Assembly: GCA_963513935.1 (NCBI GenBank)
Contig: OY740768.1
Span: 71,524,877-71,588,876, forward strand
DNA length: 64,000 nucleotides
Source of the DNA: Aphrophora alni
Lineage: Eukaryota > Arthropoda > Insecta > Hemiptera > Aphrophoridae
Direction of reading: 5' to 3'
In this document: piece by piece, positions 1 through 14,085 of the stretch
How positions within the stretch are numbered: the stretch's first letter is position 1
Layout of the letters: each line of letters starts with the position of its first letter
Notes under the pieces: model-generated
The model's input: only the letters and a program-made list of their open reading frames with translations
Databases searched by the model: none
Told to the model about the DNA's origin: nothing
Program-made: the position numbers and the translations under genes

Positions 1-3000
1 TTTTTGTTACTGTGGCGGTTTAAAAACATTCTAAAATGATTAGGTTTTTTTATGGTAACGTGATTTTTACAAATTTATGTTAGCCTAAAAGAAAGAAAAT
101 AATAAAATATTTATCTTCGGCCCCATCGTCAATTAAATCTACTTAATGTCAAGGATATCCAAAATCCAGTATCCATATTCATTTCTCATTTAACTCATTT
201 CTTCCATCATCTTGTTAATACAAAGCTAGCTTTCCATTTTCATTGAAACATGTACAACTGAACAAATGTGTAATAAAGACTCTTCAGGTGATTATTGTTA
301 TATGGATTAATAGTGAAGAGATTTAATATATTAATTATTAATGTGGCTTCTTTGTTTACGAAAAGGAATATAAATTCTGAAATTTCTTTTAACATTAATG
401 AAAATAATAATAATCTTATATGAATACAACAGACAACCTAAATGCTTACAAAACTATGGTATTATTATTTATGATATTATTGCTCTCCATGATATTTAAG
501 GCGCCAAATATAACAGTATAACTTTTATTAAATTTAAAGCTTGGTTGGTAAGTTAACTACATTCTAACGACTTAAAAAGTATTTGACTCTTTGTCAACTA
601 TTGTTTCCTCTTTTAAAATATTTTTATCTGTTCTGATCCAACGTATTCTTTTCTCGACTTTATAACTTTATCGAGGAAAAGTGACTTCGTTCAAGCATGG
701 ATATATAGAAGTAAGTATTTATAAAGTAAAATATAGTCCAGACACCGTATTGAACTCAATTAATTTGCATCCCCAATAGCGGCTTTACCCTTATCATAAG
801 ACACATTATCAATTCATTTTGCTTGCATCCTATAGATCTACTAATAGTTGTATATTTATTTTTTTTGTTACATTAAATCTGTTACATAAATTTTATTTAA
901 ATATATGGCTATATTAGTGATATATACAATTTACTTTAGAAAATTATAAAATGCTTTTTCAGTAATTAAAATAAATGCTCACTATTTACTGTAATTAAAA
1001 CTACTATAAGGGTTACTAAAATGGAAATATACATACTTACACAACCATCCTCGTGCATAAACGCTGTCTTATTTTGTTACGTTTATTTGTAGGCCTAATT
1101 TTGGAGTAAGCACGCTGTAAATTTTGTTGAAATATAAAACACTTTTCTAGTATAAAATGAGGATAACATAAACTGCTTTTAACTTGATTTACATTTATTT
1201 CTTATCAAAGTACCGGTTCGTTTTCTCTCTTGTTTATGTTTTTGAAAGAAATCTTTCATCAAATCAATGTGTTTACAACTAATAACTACTTCAAATTAAA
1301 TAAATAAACTGTTTTTTTTTTTACTTTAACAGTCAATATTAGGTTTCAAGTAATCATTACAAAACAACACTTTGAATGATTCATAAAAGGTAACATAATT
1401 AAAACTAATATAAAATATTATATTTATATGTGGTAAGTACTTAAAAATAACGTAGAAAAAGTAGATTTAGCATGTTGTGTGCAATGAACTAGAAGAGTTT
1501 AATGTAATAAATATTCCCTTATTTATTAAAAATAACGAATATTTACATCAAATAACAACTTTATTCTGCTTTATTAAAGTTATTAAATAAATATAGCTCT
1601 TGTGATATAATTAGTTTAATGTATTAGTACATTTTACTAATATTTGGATTTACTGGAATCATCAATACACGACACTTCAAAGTGTGGATTACCTCTTGTT
1701 AGACTTGGGTTTCTCCATAATGTTACTGGTTTTTGTTCCTAAGTCTTAAGCTAATAGGGTATGTTGGCTTTTTAGTGTTTTTATGTTCTATGTTTTTTAC
1801 GTTTATAGTCATAAACTAGTGGAGTAAATATTAGCTGCTTATTGATGTTGAATTATTGTTATGACCATTACAAAAACACTGTTTATCAACTATAGTTGAC
1901 AATGCAACATATAAGTCATGGCCTATACGTGCTCAGAATGCAAAAACACTACGCCAACTGCAGTATCTGCAATTCAACTCCAATAGTATTATTTACAGCT
2001 TTTACATATTAAATTGTATTTGTAGTTTTTGTAGTATGATACATATAAAATAATAAAAACGAAAATAAATTAAAAGGTAAAGATTTTATTCATTATTTTT
2101 AACATGTGATATGATATTACTAACACTAAAAATCAAACTAATATTTAATTAAAACTATATAAACAGTTTTAAATTATGTAACTAATAATCTGTAATGTAT
2201 ACTTAGAAATTATTATTACTAAACAATAATAGGAATAAAACGAATTAAAGTCGAAACGTGAAAATTAATCGATTAAAATGAAAATATTAATCATCTTAAA
2301 ATGTTCCACACTTCCTATTTATGAAAGTAAATATTAAAATTCAGTAAGTCGATTCATTTATGGGGTTTAAAAGAACATAATTAGTCAATCTAACTACATA
2401 GTAATGTAAATATTATTTTTTTGAAATGAAATAATATACAACAGTAAAATTTATTTACAAATAACTTTTAACATTTGAAAATTATATGCACCAGATATTT
2501 ATCTAGAGCAGTTTTGTCAAGATATTTCAATCTCGATGTAAAATGTAATTTCAGGTGTTAATATTATAGATTCTATAATGCCACATTTATCTTGTGTTTC
2601 ATCCTACTCTATCGTTCTGATGAAAACCCATGTTTCATTGGTGACGGAATTGAGTTTCATGCCCGATTTAAACTTGGGTCACGCGTTTAGTTAAATATAT
2701 TACCGATGGTAAACTTGAGATATATAATTGGAACAAAAACGGAATATTTATCCTTTCTTTACTTCTTGATTCTCAAATATATACATACATTATGCGTTTA
2801 TTAAATTTATTCTTTGTTCAGTTTTATACAAGAATAGACTTTAGGGTTATCTTATATATTAAAAATATGGTTGAATTAATATCAATATTTGTAATGAATA
2901 ACATAACTTAATCTAAAACATTTAATTTAAAATGTTTTACATTTGAAATAAAAAAACTTGATTGTTGATACCGATACAATAAAGTTTAGATTTTAAGCCG

Positions 3001-3750
3001 ATACCAACATTGGTTCACTTAATGTGAGTAAAAATCTGGTTATTTCAAAGGATATAACTGTGAACTGGAGTTCACTTTTTACGTGTAGTATTACGTTTTA
3101 TTGCAATCTTTCATCTTTTGTATCAGGTCACCCTCGACTATTCGAGGGCTAGGGATTTTTGTTACGTTATACTCTTTCTTTTTTTTATAACTCAATGATG
3201 GCAGATAATTTAATTGTATTTAAACAACAAGAGAAAATAATAATGTACCGTTTATGAAATATGTAATATAGTTATCTCACATTTAGTTGAAATTTAGCTG
3301 AAACAACCTTTTTTAGATGAAAGGCAACATACTAGAAACTTTTACTATTCTATTTGAATTACTTTTTAACTACAAAGTGTTAATTAAATTTAAAAACGAT
3401 TATATTTTAACTCACTAATGCCAAATTTTTATAATAATTAATGTGTTCTTTATATATTTCCATTAAAAATATACTCGTACTGGTATCCGGAAAGTCCTAG
3501 AATAATTAGATATATAATGGTTATTTATACTAAAGATTTTTTTTTAAATGTACATCATATAAACCTAGAACTGTTCTGTCTCTCGAGTTAACAGAATCAC
3601 TATGTGGCCGGATGTTGATGTTAACTTGCAAAATAGGCCTATGTCGGTTGTATGTATTACCCAACCGCGTGTATTCTTGGGATGGTCCGTGAATCCATCA
3701 AGACTTTAAATTGCACTGATAGCCAAGTCAAACTATCGGGTTAACCATAT
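1..3750. other. AT-rich non-coding DNA, no gene recognised
   Basis: No ORF or splice-bounded segment here reads like protein. The sequence is AT-rich with short homopolymer runs. The only local structure I can support is the hairpin at 3131-3148. Confidence 0.6.
3131..3148. repeat. Perfect 7-bp stem hairpin
   Basis: CCCTCGA, a 4-nt loop CTAT, then TCGAGGG form a perfect stem-loop that is GC-rich against an AT-rich background. It may be the remnant of a transposon end. It has no terminator context and no nearby gene. Confidence 0.5.
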
Positions 3751-3821
3751 TTCAAAATTAACTAGAAATAACAATAATTACCAAACTAAATATTAAACTA
3801 TGGGATATCACTAGACAACAG

Positions 3822-3976
3822 GGAAATCTCCACAAACCGGTCGTTTGACTAACTATACGATTGGTGGAGGGGGAATGCCTTTTGAAAGACACACATTTCC
3901 CGTCATGGTAGCTGACACCATCCCAGTAAATCACAACACCGACATCACCAAAATTCAATGCGACAAAGACTTGAAT
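3822..3976 (+). other. Coding-like island, possible internal exon (strand uncertain)
   Basis: On the plus strand an AG (3820-3821) is followed by 155 nt that stay open in one frame (2 nt plus 51 codons). They encode a stretch containing TIGGGGMPFERHTFPVMVAD. The segment ends at a strong donor, GAAT|GTAAGT, at 3976/3977. Base composition is clearly richer in G+C than the surroundings. The acceptor lacks a good polypyrimidine tract. The minus strand is also open across the same interval (3758-4069, 103 aa, containing GDVGVVIYWDGVSYHDGKCV), so the strand is not settled. I recognise no domain on either strand. It could be a host exon or a fragment of a transposon ORF. Confidence 0.3.
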
Positions 3977-4732
3977 GTAAGTTCCAAATATGATGTTATT
4001 TTGAACCAAAACTGAACAACATCGGTTGAGGAAAAAGTAGAAGTAAAAACATAAAGAGGAAGTCTGCATATCAATCCGTGTAAATGAAAAATAAAAATAT
4101 TAAGTTTATAAGTAGTGGCAATGATAGGCAAACTAATTACTATAGTGTAATAGTAGGGGTAGATGTACAGTAAAAATGGAGTAAATTGGAGTTGAGATGT
4201 GGATACAAATTCTGCTTCTATTTTTGCTGAGTAAATATAGAAATGTTTTATATCGATAGTAGTTTTAATATCCATTGCTACTATTTTTGTTTATATAATG
4301 CAAATATTCTGTAGATTTTGTATTTATATTTTTTTGATTTACTAAACCATAAACTAAATATTATAATTGAAGGTAATCTCCTTTTTAAATATATTAATAT
4401 TCTAAATTTTATTTTCATATGTTGGTAAAATAATATGTATGTATGTATATATGTAAATTAAATTAAATATGAGTATATAGATCAGTAGTAGGTTGTAGTA
4501 GGAGGGGGAGATCACGTGACGTTACACCAATGATTTTTTTTCATAAAGTAATACATCCCATGAAATTCGAACATAATTTATTGTATTACGTCATAAGATC
4601 ACATTTTCTTAATTCGTTTTACCGGTGAGTATGAAGTCTCGTACTGATACATACGTACAAACATAGTTTAGTATGTATTAGATATATACCGTCCTTTTTT
4701 TGGAGTCAGATAAAAGTATCAGCAATTTACCT

Positions 4733-4849
4733 TTCTTCTTCTTCTTCTTCTTCTTCTTCTTCTTCTTCTTCTTCTTCTTCTTCTTCTTCTTCTTCTTCTT
4801 CTTCTTCTTCTTCTTCTTCTTCTTCTTCTTCTTCTTCTTCTTCTTCTTC
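4733..4849. repeat. (TTC)39 microsatellite
   Basis: An uninterrupted run of about 39 TTC (GAA on the other strand) units. It is a pure purine/pyrimidine tract and could form a triplex. No coding context. Confidence 0.95.
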
Positions 4850-7800
4850 ACTATATGATCGTTTGTTTCATTTTAAGATTATTACTAATAATACCTTCTC
4901 ATCCTCTCGGATCTTCTCTTTGACTTTCTAACTATTTATACTGGGTTATAAACAATATCCTGCACTCATTTCTTTCCACAATTTGATCTCGTAGATAATT
5001 AAGTATTTATCACAGATGATTAAATATGGTTTTCATAGGTTAGTTCAAAGGCAAAATAAGGTCTTCATATATCGTGCTCCTATCTCTATCTATTCACGAA
5101 ATATTATAAAATATTTGACTTGTTCTGTATTATAAAACATACCTGAATAAACGTTCTGATATTTGAAACCTGATATTCCAGGTTTAATAAATTTGTGTTC
5201 CTGTAATAATGAAAATGTTGGCGATACGTTGAGCTACAGTACTAATTCGTTAATTGTTAAAACAGAATTTTAATGACTATTATTTATATAATTAAATTAA
5301 ACATCAACTCCCAATTAAAGATTTCGCTAAAGATATATAGAGAAATATAGTGGTTTTATTAAAAACAGGAGGTAAACTAAATAGAAATGAAAACTTGTAG
5401 CTGTACAATATTGTCACAATGCATTGCGTTACCTAAAGATTTCTTTAACAGAACAGTTCTCCATCAAACTGCATTTCCAAAGTAAATAAAAGTTTACTGT
5501 CTATATAAAATTGAACGGAAAGGCGTTTACTGTCTGGAGGAATAATTTTTATTTTTTAAATTGTGACGCATTAACTAGGTGTAAAGTATAAGAATAAGCA
5601 ACAAGAGCTATAATTTGTTACGGAGAGTCAACTTGGGGTTTCTAAGAATATCAGGAGAGTGAGAATTAGGTTAGATTTTCTTTTAAAAGAATATTTAATG
5701 TGCCAAATTTTATTTTAATTTTTCCTTTATACTATGAAATTGAAAAATGCCTTTGTTTCAAAACTTTTACTTTGAAAAAAAAACAAAAAACTGCAAATTA
5801 TAAAGGATCAACAAACTATAAAGGAACATAAACTGTGTAATCACATAACACAACAATTTATAAACACCTGTTCCTACAAATACACGTATATATTACATAT
5901 TATATTATTAAATTCGTTAATCTCGCCATGCAATTAGTTTTGTCTGTTACCTTTTTAAAATTGATGTTCACATTCCAGTTATAAATAAACTATCGAGAAC
6001 TTGCTAGTCCACTTTGTATTTGACAGCATGACTGGCATTTGAATTTAATATTTAATGGACAGAGAACTTTCAAAGTACTGTTGGTAATTACGGTCTGAGT
6101 GTTGAAAGGTAAATTCTAAACTTAAATAAATTTATATGAACTACGCTTTTTGGTTTTCGACCATCAAAAACCTATATCTCTTTCTTCAGATTTGTTTTAT
6201 ATGTTACAGAGTACCGGATTTGAACTGGTGGACATATATAATGAATGGATAATATAAATCAAAATAATAAACTTTAACAATACGGTTTATAATTCGACAG
6301 ACATATCCCAAGGTATGTGATAAATAGTAGATAAATCATAATATTCATTTCCTTATAATGTTTCAACTTTTTTGTCAGCATGTGACCTTCTCTTAACTTG
6401 ATAACAAGATATTATGTTTCTCTTGGATAAATATTATATTATTTTTTCCATATATTTTAACGCCATACTGTATATAGGTCTGTATATAAACACTCCAAGG
6501 CTTGAACCACCTATTGGAAGATTTCTACATCGTCTCCAACATCTCGATATATAAAACCAACAATTGTTGTTAAATATTTCTATTATAATTTGAATTGTAT
6601 ACATCTGGTCCATTTACAAAATGTGATGTAATAGATTACGATGCTGTTTCATCTATTAAATTAGTTGATACTTTTGTTCCAGTTTTGTGTTCATAGATAA
6701 AACATAATGAAGAGAGAAAACTTACTAAGATAGCTGATGAAATTGATAATTCTTTTGTCGCAAGTGTCCTACGGCGAATTCATAGTAAGGCGTCATTTCT
6801 AAAATGTGTCATGGTCATTCATCCACTTTAAATTCTGTAGCTAAATTTGAACCTGTAGGTAATTCATCTCATGTGGGAATAGCACTATAACAAAAAAAAA
6901 GTAAATACTGTAACACAATCTTACTAGTTTTATGTAGTTTTGAAACAATTTATATTTGAAATTTCGATGACGTGCTATATACAGATAGAATTAAAATATT
7001 CTGTCGGATGTAAGATAAATAACAATTAGTTATATTTTTATTAGAGTTCCTATCATTTATTTTAAAACAAGTAATTAAATTGAGTTATGTAATGAAATTA
7101 GAAAATAAAAATTTTAAACACTGTCAGTATATTGAAGTATCTAGAACAACTGGTATATATTATTAGTTTGATATTTCAAATATTTCAAGAAATATTATTA
7201 ATGCAAAATGTATTTCCATTGGGTTTCAAAATAATAGGAAAAATAATATAAAAAACGATCGTAATAATTGGGTAGTATAAATAGGGAAAATATTAGAGTA
7301 AAAATTATTATAATATATTGTCCAAGTTGAATTACAAAATTAAAAATATAACAGATGAAAAATATAAACTATTTTATCAAGATTATAGGAAACCTTATTG
7401 CATTAATTCTAAAATGAACATATTAATTCCTTATTATTTTGTAATTTCCAGAAGAAAGCAGTTAAAATGATTTAAAGTTTGATATCTTACCAATTACAAT
7501 AAACAATTATTTTATAAAAAACAAAAAATATTTTTGTATATATGTAGGCCTATTACAGGGTGTTAACAATTACACCCTATAGATTACAATAATCCAAAAC
7601 CTCAAAAAATATCAACAATTCGTTCACAATCTGTTTAAATAATTAATAAAAAATAAAATTAAACAAAAAAATCAATACAAAATATATCATACAACGTTTA
7701 TTTCCATTAAAAATATAGAAATGTAAAATTTATTCACTATTTGAACTCTAATAAAGGGACTTTTCATCCTTTAAACTGTTATTTTAAAAAAAATTAAGTT

Positions 7801-10140
7801 CGACAATATTTTTTGTCATCAATGTGTGAAGAAAACCCTATTGGAATTTATTTTATTTTATTTATTATTATTTTTTTTGTTTTAAATTTTGATTAAACCT
7901 TCAATTATATAAGGTTTTCAATTTATATATATTTTTTAATTCTTTAAACTCTATGTTTGCCATACGATTAAATTAGTTTTCTAAGCTATCAATTTTATAC
8001 CAAATAGAAGTATATAAAAAACTAGAATTTTACAGACACTGCAACGAACTTCTCACAGTATCGTATGTTGCTCTCTAAGTCATGTGACGTGAGCTTTTCC
8101 GACAAATTTTGTCTTTCGACAACTTAGCTCACAAAGGTTCTTTTTTAGCAAACTAATCAAACGGTACAGTCTACAAGAATGATTGAGCACTCAATTAATC
8201 TGACTTAGATGCTACGCCTCCTTCAATGTGCCCACCAGCCCGGACTCTGGAATCCCCCCCCCCCAATTTACTAAACTTCCAGTTATCATGTTTACTTTAT
8301 AATATGACACGCTGGGTTAATAATTATCATCCTTATGCAATTTTTTTAGTCTCTGAGTCGTGAGTTCTTCAAGTTACTCCAACAACTTATTTTTACTACG
8401 ATTTGGTCACATATCTTATAGTCAAAACTTAAAGCCAACCAGTGGTAAATTTGCTTTGATTTTATATAATAGAAAGAAAATATGTATATATATTCATTTC
8501 TATGTGAAATAACAAAAGTAAATTAATTCAATCCTGAATCTTATATTTTTACAATCTTAAACTATGCAGATTGGGCTGACTTGTTTATTAAATTTTCTCT
8601 TTGATTCTTCTATTTTGTAAAACATGAACAATATTGCTTAGTTTTAAGGGTTCTGAATCCTTGATATTTATTGTTTTAAGTAGACTTTATTTATTCAAAT
8701 ACATGTTTTACTTCACTATTCTCGAACCACCACGAACATAAAGTTACAACTTGTTATATTTCTTACAAAAAAGACACGACATAATCTACTATCCCAGGAA
8801 TAAAAATGTTGGTATATAACTTTGAAGGTGTAAAAATTTGACAATTTAATTTTTTGAAGGTGTAAAAATATAATCTAGGTGCTCAAACTTAACATGAACT
8901 ATTTCTTTGCTCTCCAGATGTTGGAGACCTCTAAAGTCCATATCCATAATCCAAAATCAAGTCAAAAAGCCTCTCCCGATAATTCTCACTTTGCCTTCTA
9001 CTACAACTCCAGCTACCGTTTGGGATGACAGATGGCATTGGTTCGCTTGTCGCACCGACGATCTCTCCCAGTTCTATTACCCTTTTAGTACATTACGTCG
9101 TTTAGATTTTCCTTTCATTTTCTCAGGACTTTAAATAATTTTCCTTAAATGTAGTATTTCGAAGAATATTGTATTCAAAAATTTGTCTATCCAGTGTCAA
9201 AAAGTTTTTTCTATAAGTCTCACGGAATTTTATTAAGAGTGTCAAAAATTTTCTCAGAGCGAGTGCCGAAATTTTCTTATGAGTGAATGAGCCCACGATT
9301 AGTGTGAGCCCTTTTTATAGGAGAAATTTCCCTTATCCGTGTACCACAATCACCTCAACAAATTCCTTCCTGAGCGGAGTCCGTTTTTCACAAGTTTTGG
9401 GGGTCGGGTTTGCTTTAAACCGCATTTATAATTCTTAAATTGTTTTCTTCTTAAACTATTTATATAACTACATTTATTTAAAATTATTATTTTCCTTTAA
9501 TATCGTATGTAGCTACAGGACTTTCGGTTACCTGTGGTTCATCCCTTCAAACTACGTCGAGGTTCAACGTTTGCTTCGCGGTATTCCGTCTTCATCTAGT
9601 CTGGTTATTCTTCCCTTTGTTTTTTTTAGAAAATTGCTATACTGTAACTCTCGTTTAAGTCACGATAAGTAATTTTTATTACAGATTCTTGTAGTCCTCT
9701 AAATTGTATTCCTTTAGAATCTCTATTCGAAACTGTCGACAGCGTAGAACGAGCTTATGTCTCGACCGAAATTTTGTGAAAATTAGCTCTAAAAATGTCT
9801 ATAATTTCCCACCTATGGTGACGAAATTCACTTATCTTATAGTCTTTAATATATTACTACAACTAATATTACATGGCCGGAACAACGAACTCTCACGTAG
9901 TTTTGTTCTAGAGATTTCGCACCTGAAAACGTACGTTTTTTCACATTGGACTTACCATATCATACAAAATACTGCGCTAAAAATAAAAATTTTATTGTGA
10001 ACATTTTGAATAGGCCAGAGACATCTGTTGCATTATAAGGACGATGGTGAAAGTTTTTCAGGTATAACCAACCATTCCGACAGCCTCTCCCTTCGTAAAT
10101 TTATAAATATTTCGCGATTTCAACTGTGAAAAATTTACGC
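4850..10140. other. AT-rich non-coding DNA with a few GC-richer patches
   Basis: No gene is recognised. Patches at about 8030-8280 (ending in a C run near 8256) and 8900-10140 are richer in G+C and CpG and contain short ORFs of 75 and 98 aa. Neither ORF resembles a known family. Two related units of about 30 bp (GAGTGTCAAAAATTTTCT and GAGTGCCGAAATTTTCTT types) lie at about 9236-9290. These patches may be old transposon remnants. Confidence 0.4.
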
Positions 10141-10176
10141 TAACAGACATTCTTCTTACGCACTAACCCTTGCCAA

Positions 10177-10179
<3 letters not shown>

Positions 10180-10222
<43 letters not shown>
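10180..10222. repeat. (TA)n microsatellite
   Basis: About 21 uninterrupted TA units. Confidence 0.95.
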
Positions 10223-10225
<3 letters not shown>

Positions 10226-10515
10226 AAACATATATCACACAAAACTCTTGTATACACTCAAAAATAAACTAATTAAAAAAGGAACTAATGACAGAGAGTG
10301 TGGATGATCTGTCCTTCACGAACATTAGACTGTCACTGACAGGTTATATCCGGCTGTATTTACCCTTTGTTATAGGCTGATTGTACAACTAACCCCCCCC
10401 CCCCCACCTCCCAGCATCGCTCCTTAATCGTAAACTTCAGTATAGACTTTCACTATGAAATGTTGTATAAAAATATTGTTACAACTAAATAAACTGAATT
10501 AATAAGTTTAACTGT

Positions 10516-10536
10516 TTTTTTTTTGTGTTTGTTTGT

Positions 10537-10567
<31 letters not shown>

Positions 10568-10572
10568 TTTTT
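10516..10572. repeat. T-rich low-complexity tract
   Basis: Long T runs broken by single G residues and GTTT units. It could be the poly(A) tail of an antisense retroposed sequence, but I see no identifiable body next to it. Confidence 0.7.
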
Positions 10573-11000
10573 ACAAACGGATATTGCTTAAAATATGTAC
10601 TGTATTTACACAATTATGAAATAAAAAGTTTTGTAATTAATTGCAATGTAATTCAAATATGAATCACCAAGTTCTGCTTTTGAACTATTACTGAAATAAA
10701 TAGAATGAAATCCACTAACATTGTCAAGCACTAAGTGGTTTTTCTTGTTACGTTAAGTTTATAACCAGGAAGTGTAACGAAGACAGATCTTTTAATACTT
10801 ATTTCAAACACCAAACTTCAAAAACAAACCTCAACGTTATAGTTTTGTGTAATTATGTTTCAAAGTAAGTTATTAAAATAATGTCATATTTCTAAGCACA
10901 CACTTTAAAGTTATTGTAATATAAATACAAACATAGCATTTTATTACTCGTGTAATAAGGACATTTAAAATATTAAGTTATATCATAAGGACATATACTA

Positions 11001-11838
11001 GGTGCCCCACTTAAAATGTCACAATAACTAACTTTTGACTTATAAATATGATAGAGTACTTTAAATGGAAAACTGTCCTTTATTTTCAATGAAGGTTAAA
11101 AATAATTGTTTTTTAATATTAAAAATTGCCTTCATTTTCCAATATAGCGGCCAACTATGAAATTTGTTATGAAACATCCTGTATTTAATACTTTTTTCAG
11201 GTGTAAAACAATATTTTAAGAAAGGTTTATTCTTGGATATTTTAAAAATGTTTAGCCGTTTAGAAAATACAGATACTTAAACCTCAGAATGTTAAACGTT
11301 AGATAGGCCTACAAATAATTCATTGCCACCTAAACTGTTACAATAGTTAAATTTTGTATCGGTAGAGTTAGAGATATGTTTTAATAGGAAACTCAACTTT
11401 TTTGTAAGATCTAAAAGTACATAGAAATAATTTTGAAAAAGGTGCTAAATTCATTAAAAATAGGGATTAGATTTTTTTTAATTGGTAACCCAAAATTTTT
11501 AAAATAGAAAGTTATTCTTTGGTGAAATTTTGAACTTTTATTATAATGCCACTTTGCCAAAATTCCTAATAATAACAGATTTGGAGTTTTGGGATAATAA
11601 TGTTTTAAAATAAAAAAATATATAAATATATTTTTTTTGAAAACCATAAAATACAGAGTGCTCCAAACCAAATTTTAAAGTTAGCCGCATTACTGGAAAA
11701 TGGCGGCAATTTTTAACATTTTACAATATGGATTTTTAAACTTCATTGAAAAGAAAGGAAGGTTTCCCATTTAGAGTAAGTACTCTTTAATATTGATAAT
11801 TCAAAAGTTGCTATTGTAACATTTTAGGCGGGACACCC
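11001..11838. mobile_element. Foldback / long-TIR non-autonomous DNA element
   Basis: The left arm (11001 to about 11190) and the right arm (about 11645-11838) are inverted copies over roughly 190 bp. The outer end is GGTGCCCCACTTAAAATG on the left, and reads GGGTGTCCCGCCTAAAATG when the right end is reverse-complemented. Matching inner blocks include the segment ending in TTTTCAATGAAG. About 450 bp separate the arms. That middle contains a third, diverged copy of the arm motif (GTTACAATAG ... AGGAAAC, about 11337-11390). No transposase ORF is present; the 86-aa minus ORF here falls in the arm and spacer and looks non-coding. No clear target duplication is seen. It is probably a Tc1/mariner-type or similar MITE family, but that is inference. 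Confidence 0.75.
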
Positions 11839-12949
11839 AATATATCTAACATTTTTATGTATATCTTATTTGTTAGTGGTTCCTATTATATTATTCCTAA
11901 CAATATAAAAAACAGGTTTGTATTCATAAATAATAAGTTTTAATATATTTTGGTAATGTAAAAATATAACAACATAATTTCGGATTGAAGTTTTGATGTG
12001 AGACACTTAGTTTTAATTATAACAACTTATAAAAATGTGTTACTTACTTCATTAACATTTTAAAACTGTATTACTACTTTAATTATTGGCCTTAATGTTT
12101 CATTTGTTTAGTTAAATCTGTTTTAATTCTTGGTTCGATTTACTAAATTTTATCTCTAATACGACAATAATATCTTCATGCTTCAAACTTTTTTACTTCG
12201 ACTTTGGTCTTCCGGACAATTTAAAGAAACGTGAAAAGTTAACAATAATAGTTCCAGGTATTGGACAAGTATTATTTTTTTGTTTGTACGAAGTAATAAT
12301 ATTGTAATATATAAATATATGCCCCAAAAATGTTGAAAATATAGTATCGTTGATATGCACAGCACTGCTGCGGTAAGAATAAACGCGTAAGGAATGCAGA
12401 GGATAATAAAATATTTTAGTTGATACAGTTGATACTGAATATCTCAGTACTACTCTAATTAATAACATTGACTCAATGGTTTGACACGATAAATACTCCG
12501 AAATGAGTTACAACTGCCAATTTGAATGCTTTTCTTAAACAAGGTTTACATAACCACGGCCAATTTATGAATGAGATTATTTAATAATATTAAGTACCAT
12601 TAAACTTTTGTATAATTAGATGCCCTTTCAGTAACTTTAGCTAGCAGTATTGACAGTTGATTGTTTTTTGCTTCTTCGTCGTAAAGTTCAATTACTTCAC
12701 TAATTATGTCGTGCTTCACTATGAATGACTTTCCCTTTTTTATTAATCCTAGATATGTTATAATTAAATTAAATTCAATTTAATGTACTCAATAATATAT
12801 CGCTCTGTGTTAAATAAACACTGAAGCAATTAAAATATCTTTAATAACTGAAATCATGCATAACCTACGCTTACGGTGAACCATTCACAACTGTGGAAAA
12901 TCCCAACCTGATATTTTTAACCGCTTAGTACAGTAGTTGTTAAAGGGAC

Positions 12950-12966
12950 TTTACTAGTCTAGTAAA
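12950..12966. repeat. 17-bp perfect palindrome
   Basis: TTTACTAG-T-CTAGTAAA. Immediately to its right (about 12976) lies an NRF1-like ACGCATGCGCA site in a GC-richer patch. Function unknown. Confidence 0.5.
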
Positions 12967-13403
12967 TTCTAAATGCGATCAACGCATGCGCAATTTCCTC
13001 TTCACCCCTCATACATTGCGTTCATTCTCTGATCGTCAGAGAGTACATAGTTTTAATAAATACATTTCTCCTGAATACCAAAAAAAATTTTAAATATCAA
13101 CAGTTCTTATTTGTAGAACGAAATAAATAATTCTTCCTTAATATATGTCAACAGATACTTGAAGTATTATCCTATTGATTGAGGGATAATCTGCTTTACC
13201 TTAACCATTTAGCATCTTGTACCTATTGTTATTTGTTGGTTTGTTACACAATTACGGACAAAACGTAAACAAATTGTTATAAAAAATAGAAATAAAGTTT
13301 ATATACCTCGTTCTATCGATGTACATAGACAACGAAGTTTTTACAATTTATTTCTGTTTAAAAAAGAGTCAAATGTCTCCTAAAGCTAATTAAACATACA
13401 CAA

Positions 13404-13436
13404 ACACGCGCGTGCGCGCACGAACACACACACAAG
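13404..13436. repeat. Alternating purine-pyrimidine CG/CA tract
   Basis: Roughly 19 bp of alternating C/G with A and T (13404-13422) run into a short CA repeat. This is the densest CpG cluster nearby and a possible Z-DNA-forming sequence. Confidence 0.6.
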
Positions 13437-14001
13437 ATAAATCTTCTTAATTTATTTTGAAATATGATTAAAAAGACTTAGATTATAACTTCAAGAATAA
13501 GTGGAATGGCAACACGAAGAACTGTGTGTGACGACATGAGTTCTTTATTACTCGTCAAGGACAACCAGGAAGTTTTTATGACAGAAACTTCCGATATTTT
13601 GGGTTATATTTTTATCTTTGAATACGATAGAGTATATTCCGATGTCCAACTTCAGACGCTAAAAATAATATGTTACAACGTGTTTTTTGAACAGTCGTTG
13701 CTTTAAAAAAAATTTTTGTACAACTATGTACGGTATTTGCATTTTTTGTCTGTGACACATCAAATGAAACATAACCACGTAGTGTCATTGATTTTATCAT
13801 AGAGAGGATAATATGAGTTCATCGCTGACAGAGACTTGTGGCTTTTATAACTTATTTTAGCATGGAATTATTGACATCAATGTAGTTAAACGAAGCACAT
13901 ACTGCTTGAATGCTTCTGACAGAAGCCTGTATGGATATCTCTAATGCCCTGGAATCAAGTGGAAAGAAGACTAGACCATCATTCTAAAATAAAATCTATT
14001 G

Positions 14002-14085
14002 ACCACGTGTAACGGCGACATACTATGGTCATTAGGCAATCGGCGTCTAATGACATGTAGTGCCCGTAAGCAGTAAGACGTGGGT
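14002..14085. repeat. Imperfect long hairpin
   Basis: GGTCATTAG (about 14027-14035) pairs with CTAATGACA (about 14047-14055). The flanking ACTA/TAGT and the outer CCACGT/ACGTGG blocks also pair. The whole segment of about 84 nt can fold into one interrupted stem and is GC-richer than its surroundings. It could be a small MITE or a structured RNA. I recognise no family. Confidence 0.35.
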
